From Verrucomicrobiota bacterium (GTDB lineage Bacteria > Verrucomicrobiota > Verrucomicrobiia > Chthoniobacterales > UBA10450), in NCBI GenBank assembly GCA_003218785.1, contig QHOM01000179.1, positions 1 to 12,095 on the forward strand: a stretch of 12,095 nucleotides of DNA, in the 5' to 3' direction. Position numbers and translations under genes: made by a program. The notes beneath the pieces are model-generated. The model was not told where the DNA came from. It ran no database searches and was given only the letters and a program-made list of their open reading frames with translations. Shown one piece after another: positions 6,668-12,095 of the stretch (positions within the stretch are counted from its first letter, which is position 1; every line of letters starts with the position of its first letter).

Positions 6668-6928
6668 TTGTCAAAATCGCGTGACGATCCGGTAACGCGT
6701 CATCTGGCCACAGCTTTCCAAAGGTTGGTCGTTCGGCCGCCGCAAGAGCCACGTCACGGAGCTGACCTCGTTTACATTCCAGTCTTGGTTAGTGACGCGT
6801 GCGGGGCCGGCAACGAAGAGGCAGCCAGGCGTTCCATTGAAAGTCTAAAACTTACGGGTGACGCAATTTTGATCGACACGGAAACGATCTGCGCCAACTT
6901 TGCAACGGCCAAAAGCGGAATGCCATAA
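6668..6928 (+). pseudogene. Remnant of a cysteine hydrolase (isochorismatase-like) gene, C-terminal end only
   Basis: From about 6758 the frame reads GADLVYIPVLVSDACGAGNE followed by EAARRSIESLKLTGDAIL and a short tail to the stop at 6928. This looks like the C-terminal part of isochorismatase-family hydrolases, where a 'V..DACGAG.EEA..RS...L.F.GDAI.T' pattern is common. The N-terminal two thirds, including the catalytic Asp/Lys and nucleophilic Cys regions, are absent; codons upstream (from a TTG at 6668) show no resemblance. I infer a truncated, non-functional gene. It ends 24 nt before the propeller gene. The family assignment is from memory of the motif. Confidence 0.5.
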
Positions 6929-6936
6929 CATCAAAT

Positions 6937-6942
6937 AAGGAG
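6937..6942 (+). promoter_or_regulatory. Ribosome-binding site for the propeller gene
   Basis: AAGGAG lies 10 nt before ATG 6953. It is one of only two clear Shine-Dalgarno sequences in the window and fixes this start over the internal ATG codons of the signal-peptide region. Confidence 0.7.
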
Positions 6943-6952
6943 CATAAACCTC

Positions 6953-8167
6953 ATGTCAAAAGAAACCGATCGGAACTCAAACCGTTACTTGAAATATGCA
7001 ATGCGCAGTTATTACGTGGCGGTAGCGACGTTAGCTCTATCCCTGTTAGGCGCAAGCACATCATCGCAGGCGCAAGTGAGCGAAATCATTTGTGATGGCC
7101 AGTGGCACACCGTTCCCGCAGTGGATGTGACCCGCCAATACGGCGACTTCAACTCGATGAACGCCGTGGCGGCGCTCTCCTCGACGGATGTCTGGGCGGT
7201 CGGTCAGTGGCACCGGTTCGCTGGCACTGACTATAACCACGCTTTAGTCGAACACTGGGATGGCACAAGCTGGACGGCGATACAGACTCCGCACCCGTCG
7301 CTGCCCATAAGTATTTTGTTCGGGGTAGCGGCCTTATCCTCCAATGATGTGTGGGCGGTGGGTTATGAAGAGACAAGCGGTTATCGGACGTTGATCGAAC
7401 ATTGGGATGGAAGCACGTGGACTATCATACAAGACGGCACTCACGAAGGATGGTTAACCAGTGTCACTGCCATCGCGCCTGATGATGTTTGGGCCGTCGG
7501 GTCCACGAACTATGTAGGTCAAGGATTGATCGAACACTGGGACGGCACAACGTGGACCAAGACCCTTTTGCAGGATGCGGTATTTCTCCGTTCGGTTACC
7601 GCAATTAACCAAAGCGACGTATGGGCAGTGGGACAATTCCCCCACGATGGCGAGGGCGACTACACCTACGCGGTGCATTTCGATGGCAGCAGCTGGACCC
7701 AAGTCCCGACGCCGAGTCCGCTCCAGAGACACAGTATCGATCAGAACTGGCTGACATCGGTGACTGCATTGGCTTCCGACAACGTCTGGGCGGCAGGAAT
7801 TGTACGCGACCCGGATTACGGAATTCTCGATCGCACGCTCACCGAACACTGGGATGGGAGCACATGGACGGTGGTTTCCAGCCCGCGCCAGGGCGATAAT
7901 GTGAACAATGACTTTTGGGGTATCGTGGCGTTTGATCCAAGCAACGTCTGGGCCGTCGGCTCAGTGGGCAATGATCCTGACTTCGCCCCGCTGATCGAGC
8001 ACTGGGACGGTACAGCATGGACGCCAGTTGCGCCTGCTTCAACTGGCGGTGTGCTTCTCGGTTTGGCCGGCATCGGATCGAACATGGAACTCTGGTCGAC
8101 CGGCTATCGCACCAAGCACAATCGTTATACCGGCACTTTGGTACAACACCTGTGCACCGGGCAGTAA
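6953..8167 (+). CDS. Secreted seven-repeat beta-propeller-like protein
   Basis: The 404-residue product has a signal peptide (hydrophobic about 20-34, likely cut after SSQA near residue 40). It then consists almost wholly of seven repeats of about 45-55 residues with the pattern 'AL...DVWAVG ... LIEHWDG..WT', the DVWAVG-type motifs falling at regular spacing and the seventh degenerate (ELWSTG). The last repeat ends at LVQHLCTGQ, before its WT strand, while the mature N-terminus starts with IICDGQWHTVPAV. That matches the missing strand, the 'velcro' closure of propellers. The only two cysteines, C47 and C401, sit at these matching ends and could form a disulfide. Similar tandem-repeat proteins occur in several phyla without known function; binding of carbohydrate or protein outside the cell is possible but unproven. 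No catalytic motif is visible. Monocistronic, with its own terminator. Confidence 0.85.
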   Translation: MSKETDRNSNRYLKYAMRSYYVAVATLALSLLGASTSSQAQVSEIICDGQWHTVPAVDVTRQYGDFNSMNAVAALSSTDVWAVGQWHRFAGTDYNHALVEHWDGTSWTAIQTPHPSLPISILFGVAALSSNDVWAVGYEETSGYRTLIEHWDGSTWTIIQDGTHEGWLTSVTAIAPDDVWAVGSTNYVGQGLIEHWDGTTWTKTLLQDAVFLRSVTAINQSDVWAVGQFPHDGEGDYTYAVHFDGSSWTQVPTPSPLQRHSIDQNWLTSVTALASDNVWAAGIVRDPDYGILDRTLTEHWDGSTWTVVSSPRQGDNVNNDFWGIVAFDPSNVWAVGSVGNDPDFAPLIEHWDGTAWTPVAPASTGGVLLGLAGIGSNMELWSTGYRTKHNRYTGTLVQHLCTGQ

Positions 8168-8168
8168 T

Positions 8169-8196
8169 AAAAGTTCGGGCTAGCTCGAAGTTTTTT
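8169..8196 (+). terminator. Intrinsic terminator of the propeller gene
   Basis: TTCGGGCTAGCTCGAA (8174-8189) folds into a 6-bp stem (one G-U pair) with a CTAG loop, extended by AAAA/TTTT across a G-G mismatch, and is followed by TTTTTT (8191-8196). It begins just after the stop of the propeller gene. Confidence 0.75.
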
Positions 8197-8770
8197 AGTT
8201 AGATAGTCGTCGGAAGAAGCTAGGCCGGCCGGCGGAACATCGCGCAGCTCGGCTTGCAACCGACAGCCGTCCGCCCGCGGAAGTCCCATGATTCGATCAA
8301 TACGCGACCTTCGCGACAGTCGCCAGCAAGATCAAAACGGCAGCAGCGCAATGCCGCGCGCAGTTAAATGCCGGTCAATTCGTCGGCCTGCGGCCGGACG
8401 TCTTCCAAATCGCTGAGTCCACGTCGCCACTCTGGACTCTGCGGCCATCTTCGGACCGCGCCGCTGGCAAGTGGCGCCCCAAGCAGGCGCTCAACCCGCG
8501 TTTCATAATTCGATTGTTTCGTGGCGTGATCAGTGATCGATTCGAATCAACTGTCAACCTTTTGCATCTGATGTTGGCGAAAGCCGCAGAGACGTTATCC
8601 CCTGGAACCGCCGCCGCTTTCGGTGGTGACAGTCTTGTAAGAAATCAGCACAACTCGTTTTGCGCTGCTTTTCGCCGCGGCCGTCTCATGGCGTGAACCC
8701 CAATCGCGAAGCGCCCGAAGCAGCTTCGCGCACGTGTGCGTGTAATAAGTGTTTTCTAACGTCATGACGC
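8197..8770. other. Gene-free stretch with one long unassigned open frame
   Basis: No RNA gene or recognisable protein is visible in these 574 bases. The plus frame is open without a stop from 8292 to 8696 (134 codons; contains GQFVGLRPDVFQIAE and GKWRPKQALNPRF). It has no ATG near its beginning, no ribosome-binding site and no family I recognise. A shorter version could start at TTG 8514. It may be chance in GC-rich DNA or a degraded gene. A perfect palindrome GATTCGAATC (about 8538-8547) resembles a tRNA T-loop but has no supporting stems. The right end holds a hairpin described separately. Confidence 0.5.
8705..8730 (-). terminator. Hairpin downstream of the phosphoesterase operon
   Basis: CGCGAAGC (8705-8712) and GCTTCGCG (8723-8730) form a perfect 8-bp stem with a 10-nt loop, about 40 nt past the stop of the 8771-9115 gene. 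A 10-bp palindrome CGTCATGACG lies right after that stop (8760-8769). There is no T tract on the minus strand, so intrinsic termination is uncertain; transcript-end protection or Rho-dependent ending is possible. Confidence 0.35.
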
Positions 8771-9115
8771 TCAATTTTTTTGTCCGATAGTTGAGACCAA
8801 GTCGACAATCAGCGAATCGATCTTGCGCAGGTCTTTCCGCCGGCCTTTTTCCGGTTTCAATTTGCGATTGCGAACGACAATTGTGAGATCGCGGACTTGG
8901 TGCAACATTTCGCGAGAGACCTGTTCGATCGGTCCATAGGACCTGAGCGCGGCGAGGCAGACAAGCAGATCATTTTCGAGACGGGCGACGTATGCTTTAG
9001 CAATCGTTCGCAAATCGCGGTGTAGCGCGTGAAGTTCGGATTCAAGCATGGTCACTGGCGACGATTCCCGCGATCTTCGACGGCGGGCTCGTTTGCGTTT
9101 CACCTTTGCTTTCAT
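8771..9115 (-). CDS. Small basic helical protein of unknown function, coupled to the phosphoesterase
   Basis: The 114-residue product is not recognised. It begins with a strongly basic tail (MKAKVKRKRARRRRSRESS). Predominantly helical, heptad-like sequence follows (ESELHALHRDLRTIAKAYVA; SREMLHQVRDLTIVVRNRKL), then a second basic patch (KPEKGRRKDLRK) and an amphipathic C-terminal helix (IDSLIVDLVSTIGQ). It has no signal peptide or membrane segment. The start ATG at 9115 overlaps the stop of the upstream phosphoesterase in an ATGA arrangement, so translational coupling is likely and the start is well fixed. The basic ends suggest binding to nucleic acid or to anionic membrane, but this is inference from charge only. 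Confidence 0.65.
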   Translation of the reverse strand: MKAKVKRKRARRRRSRESSPVTMLESELHALHRDLRTIAKAYVARLENDLLVCLAALRSYGPIEQVSREMLHQVRDLTIVVRNRKLKPEKGRRKDLRKIDSLIVDLVSTIGQKN

Positions 9116-9960
9116 ACGCCGGAGCCTACAAGTTCGTGCCGCGGCGACTGCGCTTGCACTCGTTGGACCCGCGGCAAATAATTAACCATATTGACCTTGC
9201 CGTCCCCTTCCTCTACGAGTGCCGAGCAGGTTTCCACCCAATCACCACAGTTGTAATAAGTGACGGCGTCGAATTGGCGGATCGCTGCGCTGTGGATGTG
9301 ACCGCAGAGAACAGCGTCAACAGAAAATTTCTTCGCGTAACGAACAATCTCTTCTTCGAATCGGCCGATGAAACTGACCGCGTCCTTGACTCGTTTTTTC
9401 GCATAGGCACTGAGCGACCAGTAAGCGAGACCGAATCGCCGGCGCACGAAATTGATTGCCGGGTTAAGCGAGAGCAAAAACTGGTAGCCGACGTCGCCTG
9501 CAAACGCGAGCCACTTCACGTTTTGCACGACTGTATCGAGCTCATGCCCATGGATTACGAGCATCCGGCGGCCATCGACCAGACGATGAATGGCATGCTT
9601 CTGCACAGTGATGTTGCCGTAGGCGCCGTAGAATTTGGCGAGCAGATCATCGTGATTGCCTGGAATGTAAACGGTCCGTGTTCCTTTGCGCGATTTGCGC
9701 AGAATCTTTTGAATGACGTCGTTATGCTGTTGCGGCCAATAAATGCCGCGCCGCAACTGCCAGATGTCGATCAAGTCCCCCACAATGTACAGAGTTTCAA
9801 AGTCGTACTCGCGCAGGAAATCCAGCAGAGCGCCCGCGTTCGCGCCGCGTGTCCCCAAATGCACGTCTGAGATCCACGCAGCGCGCACACGACGGACGGA
9901 ACCTGGCTCGGGCCCAAACGGTCGCTCAATAGAAAATCGAGGTGCGCTTAAGATTGGCAT
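9112..9960 (-). CDS. LpxH-like metallophosphoesterase (UDP-2,3-diacylglucosamine diphosphatase family)
   Basis: This is a calcineurin-like dimetal phosphoesterase of 282 residues. The metal-binding motifs are all present and ordered: DVHLG (D32, H34), GDLID (first residue 61, D62 as bridging metal ligand), GNHDD (101-105, N102/H103), IHGHE (136-140) and GHIH (220-223). The segment LYIVGDLIDIWQLRRGIYWP is typical of the COG2908 group related to LpxH, which cleaves UDP-2,3-diacylglucosamine to lipid X in lipid A synthesis. Many members of this longer group are paralogues of unknown substrate, so the lpxH symbol is not assigned. About 25 N-terminal residues before the first strand are unconserved; a later start is possible but ATG 9960 is the first. 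The downstream small basic gene overlaps by 4 nt. Probably cytosolic or peripheral to the inner membrane. Confidence 0.85.
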   Translation of the reverse strand: MPILSAPRFSIERPFGPEPGSVRRVRAAWISDVHLGTRGANAGALLDFLREYDFETLYIVGDLIDIWQLRRGIYWPQQHNDVIQKILRKSRKGTRTVYIPGNHDDLLAKFYGAYGNITVQKHAIHRLVDGRRMLVIHGHELDTVVQNVKWLAFAGDVGYQFLLSLNPAINFVRRRFGLAYWSLSAYAKKRVKDAVSFIGRFEEEIVRYAKKFSVDAVLCGHIHSAAIRQFDAVTYYNCGDWVETCSALVEEGDGKVNMVNYLPRVQRVQAQSPRHELVGSGV

Positions 9961-10004
9961 CGTGCGTTTAAAAACATCAGCGCTTTCGCGAAGTTATTCT
10001 TTGG

Positions 10005-10043
10005 CGAAAAGCCCGCCGAGGCGCTCTCCCGGCGGGCTTTCGC
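10005..10043 (-). terminator. Strong intrinsic terminator behind the porin gene
   Basis: AAAGCCCGCCG (10008-10018) and CGGCGGGCTTT (10030-10040) are perfect 11-bp inverted repeats with an 11-nt loop. The stem extends with GCGAA/TTCGC flanks and one bulged A. On the minus strand the stem ends in a TTTT run. It starts 42 nt after the porin stop and separates the porin from the phosphoesterase gene. Confidence 0.85.
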
Positions 10044-10084
10044 TAACCTAACTGCGTTGTGCTTAATCAGTTGAAGGTGTCGGT

Positions 10085-11482
10085 TTAGAACATCACCTGG
10101 ACGCGCCCGAGAACTTGATCGAACTGGTCCTGACCGAACTCAGGATTGGCTTGGCGAAAATCCGACCAAGTGTGGAGATAGTTAACCATTAGTTTGAGAT
10201 CGTCGCCGTGGATGTAGTAGTTGAGACCACCTAGGATAGAATAGAGGCCGTCGTCACCCTTTTGTCCGGGATTTAAATCCTGCCATTGGACCACAACCTG
10301 CAGCTTCCTCGGGATCAGGAAATAGCCTCCGGTTACATAGAATCCGTCCGTCGTAAAATTGGCGAACCCTGGCGGCACTCCGTTCACGGTGCGACCGTTC
10401 ACTTTTTCCTGAAGGTATTCACCAATTAAATCAAAGGGACCCACTTTGAGCCAGGCGTCCACGCTCCATGCCGTTCTTTCATCCGCCCCAGGGAGGGTAA
10501 ACGGCGAGAGGGACCCGTCAGCGTTGACCAGAAGGTTCCCCGATTGCGAGATATTGACCCCCTTGTCATCGCGGCTGTTGAGCACGTCGCCGCCAAGCTT
10601 GAGAAAGGATCCCTTCCCGAAAACGTCTTTGAACAAGGTCGACTCCAGCCGGCCGACATACATGAAGTTATTGTTGTCGTTATTATTAATGTTGCGGCCG
10701 TTTCCGTTGAAGATGCCGGCGTAATAGGTCAGCAGATCCTTCTGATCAGGCCAAACATTCGTAAAAGGCTTTCCCCAAAGTTGAACACCGATCTGCCGCT
10801 CCGGTGTAATCGCACCGGTCGGCAAAGTGCGTTCGATAGTGTACAGGGACGTGTCGGGAGTAGTCTGCTCCAGTCCGAACGGGGCTTTCCATTGGCCGAT
10901 CTTGATTTGCGCAGCGGGAAATTGATGCCAGTTGATAAAGATATCCGTGGCCGAAAAGTCTGTGCGGCTGGAAGAAATACCATCGCTCTGCTCGAAGTCG
11001 CCTTCGACTTTGAAGTCGAATTGCTCTGCAAAGTCTCCTGTTAGATTGATCCTTGCCCGGCGCAGCCGGAACCGGTCTTTCAACGCAGTCTGACCAAAGT
11101 TGCCCTGGAAAGCGAGGACATCGCCATCTTCAAAATTAACCTGAATGAATCCGCCGAGGACCAGCTTAATTTCCGATCCGCGTGGCTGGACGTAAATGGG
11201 CGGTTTCTCTTCGACGACCTTTTCCACATACGTTTTCCCTTCTGAGATGATTTTCGTTTTCATTTTGCCCTCAGGGACAACCGCAGCTTGCCTAGCTTTT
11301 AAGCTGTTGATTTCCGATTGCAGCTCGGCATTGCGTTTTTCCAACAGATCGACCGCGCGCTCAAGCTTCTGGAGCCGTTCGGACTCAGAGGATGTCTGCG
11401 CGTTGAGCGGTTGCGCCGCCAGCGAAATAATTGCAGCCAGGCTCCCGCCCGCTGCCCGTAAAATGATTTTTTCGATGAACAT
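10085..11482 (-). CDS. Phosphate-selective porin (OprO/OprP-type) outer-membrane protein
   Basis: It forms an outer-membrane beta-barrel channel, in known members specific for phosphate or polyphosphate. The 465-residue precursor has a signal peptide with cleavage near residue 28 (ISLAAQPLNA). A periplasmic coiled coil spans about residues 33-63 (LQKLERAVDLLEKRNAELQS) and resembles those that trimerise Porin_O_P proteins in some phyla. The barrel starts around 105 with LVLGGFIQVNFE and RFRLRRARINLTGDF (137-151), a characteristic family segment, and continues with alternating strands (FDFKVEGDF, AQIKIGQWKAPFG, LTYYAGIFNG). It ends in VQVMF with the C-terminal aromatic residue needed for outer-membrane insertion. 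The Shine-Dalgarno at 11490-11495 supports ATG 11482. An Rrf2 regulator lies 47 nt upstream on the same strand. Actual ion selectivity cannot be read from the sequence. Confidence 0.88.
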   Translation of the reverse strand: MFIEKIILRAAGGSLAAIISLAAQPLNAQTSSESERLQKLERAVDLLEKRNAELQSEINSLKARQAAVVPEGKMKTKIISEGKTYVEKVVEEKPPIYVQPRGSEIKLVLGGFIQVNFEDGDVLAFQGNFGQTALKDRFRLRRARINLTGDFAEQFDFKVEGDFEQSDGISSSRTDFSATDIFINWHQFPAAQIKIGQWKAPFGLEQTTPDTSLYTIERTLPTGAITPERQIGVQLWGKPFTNVWPDQKDLLTYYAGIFNGNGRNINNNDNNNFMYVGRLESTLFKDVFGKGSFLKLGGDVLNSRDDKGVNISQSGNLLVNADGSLSPFTLPGADERTAWSVDAWLKVGPFDLIGEYLQEKVNGRTVNGVPPGFANFTTDGFYVTGGYFLIPRKLQVVVQWQDLNPGQKGDDGLYSILGGLNYYIHGDDLKLMVNYLHTWSDFRQANPEFGQDQFDQVLGRVQVMF

Positions 11483-11489
11483 GATTTTT

Positions 11490-11495
11490 CTCCTT
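11490..11495 (-). promoter_or_regulatory. Ribosome-binding site for the porin gene
   Basis: Minus-strand AAGGAG lies 7 nt before ATG 11482. With the porin's 47-nt distance from the Rrf2 stop it allows independent translation within a possible common transcript. Confidence 0.75.
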
Positions 11496-11529
11496 GTCTG
11501 TTGTGCTGCGCTCGATTGTTTTGTCTATT

Positions 11530-12095
11530 TCATTTCCTGCGTCTCCCAGATGTTGGCCCTACTGAGTTGAATTTTCGTCCGCCGTCGGCTCGCAAATTAA
11601 CCAACGGCGGCATCAAAGACCGGAGCTTGGTTGATCGTGAGAGAAACGGCGGCGCGACCTTGTCCCGGCGCAGCTTGCGCAACGTGATTTCTACAATGTC
11701 CGCGAGAGTATAGCGGTCGAGGAGCTTCGCGATGGCATTACGCACATCGAGCATAAGCATCCGCAACCCGCAGTGCACTTCGTCCGGGCAACTGCAGCGC
11801 ACGTACCCCGTTTGACTCACGCATCGAATCGGAGCAAGCGGTCCATCGATCAAACGGATAACCGCACCAAATCGTATTCGATCCATTCTTTTGGCAAGTG
11901 AATAGCCGCCGAATTTGCCTCGCTTGCTCTCTACATAACCGGCCGCCTTTAACTGCATAAAAATCTGTTCCAAAAATTTCACAGGCAGTTTTTCTTTCGC
12001 TGCCAGCTCGCTCGCCTGCAGCATGGGCAGGCCCAATTCAGAAGCGATGCCAAGATCGATCAATGCCCGGAGCGCATATTCGCCGCGTTTGGAAA
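11530..12095 (-). CDS. Rrf2/IscR-family transcriptional regulator with Fe-S-type cysteines, 5' end outside window
   Basis: The open minus frame continues to the right edge, where it reads SKRGEYALRALIDLG, the standard Rrf2 N-terminus, so only a few codons are missing and the TTG at 12063 is not the start. A winged helix-turn-helix follows: QASELAAKEKLPVKFLEQIF then LKAAGYVESKRGKFGGYSLA, the GxxGGY wing motif. Four cysteines (C91, C100, C102, C108 counted from the edge; pattern CVSQTGYVRCSCPDEVHC) resemble the Fe-S ligand cysteines of IscR-type sensors, with one extra. A tail of about 40 basic/polar residues after APPF is longer than usual. The family senses Fe-S status, nitric oxide or cysteine supply. 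The porin gene follows in the same direction and could be a target or a co-transcribed neighbour; neither is shown. Confidence 0.88.
   Translation of the reverse strand, partial: SKRGEYALRALIDLGIASELGLPMLQASELAAKEKLPVKFLEQIFMQLKAAGYVESKRGKFGGYSLAKRMDRIRFGAVIRLIDGPLAPIRCVSQTGYVRCSCPDEVHCGLRMLMLDVRNAIAKLLDRYTLADIVEITLRKLRRDKVAPPFLSRSTKLRSLMPPLVNLRADGGRKFNSVGPTSGRRRK

Noticed and set aside
8530..8553. Possible tRNA (TTCGAATC T-loop-like sequence)
   Set aside because: The match is just a 10-bp palindrome; no acceptor, D or anticodon stems can be drawn around it.
9106..9870. 254-residue plus-strand open frame
   Set aside because: It is antisense to the LpxH-like gene, which has all five metallophosphoesterase motifs.
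1..12095. Defence island, prophage or biosynthetic cluster
   Set aside because: No integrase, phage structural, nuclease/toxin or assembly-line genes are visible; the recognised genes are housekeeping, transport or secreted.

Overview
The window looks like a chromosomal segment of a GC-rich, diderm (outer-membrane-bearing) bacterium, most likely a soil member of the Verrucomicrobiota (Spartobacteria/Chthoniobacterales-like). The basis is inference: a Porin_O_P-type outer-membrane porin, an LpxH-like phosphoesterase, secreted proteins with signal peptides, sparse Shine-Dalgarno use, and dispersed hairpin and 9-nt-period repeats of a kind I associate with that group. No similarity search was possible.

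Layout. Positions 1-1374 (minus) hold the N-terminal part of a secreted subtilisin-like S8 protease with a PA domain. Its reading frame breaks inside the I9 propeptide. Positions 1590-2936 (minus) encode a dicarboxylate/amino-acid:cation symporter, divergent from a threonine synthase (thrC, 3034-4200, plus). Between these two lies a tandem/inverted 'CGCAGATT' repeat. An arsenate reductase of the low-molecular-weight phosphatase fold (4264-4728, minus) converges on thrC. A two-hairpin repeat then precedes a CYTH/CHAD pair (CYTH 5737-6210, CHAD 4920-5727, both minus, 9 nt apart). The CHAD gene is broken near its start.

A second twin-hairpin repeat (6280-6363) separates the pair from a 75-residue single-pass membrane protein (6393-6620, minus). 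A remnant of a cysteine hydrolase/isochorismatase-family gene (about 6758-6928, plus) lies immediately before a secreted protein of seven 'DVWAVG...EHWDG..WT' repeats (6953-8167, plus). That protein is probably a seven-bladed beta-propeller and is followed by a good intrinsic terminator. Positions 8197-8770 hold no gene I recognise. Next come a basic helical protein (8771-9115) translationally coupled (ATGA) to an LpxH-like metallophosphoesterase (9112-9960), a strong terminator (10005-10043), a phosphate-selective-type porin (10085-11482) and an Rrf2/IscR-type regulator running off the right edge (11530-12095). All of these right-hand genes are on the minus strand.

How the genes work together. 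CYTH plus CHAD is a recognised triphosphate/polyphosphate pairing. The Rrf2 regulator and porin are co-oriented with a 47-nt gap and could be co-transcribed. The phosphoesterase and the small basic protein form a two-gene unit. The rest looks like ordinary housekeeping and secreted genes. I do not see a defence system, prophage, CRISPR array or biosynthetic cluster. The most notable signals are the apparent out-of-frame internal losses in two genes 4 kb apart, the possible cysteine-latched propeller, and three structured repeat families.
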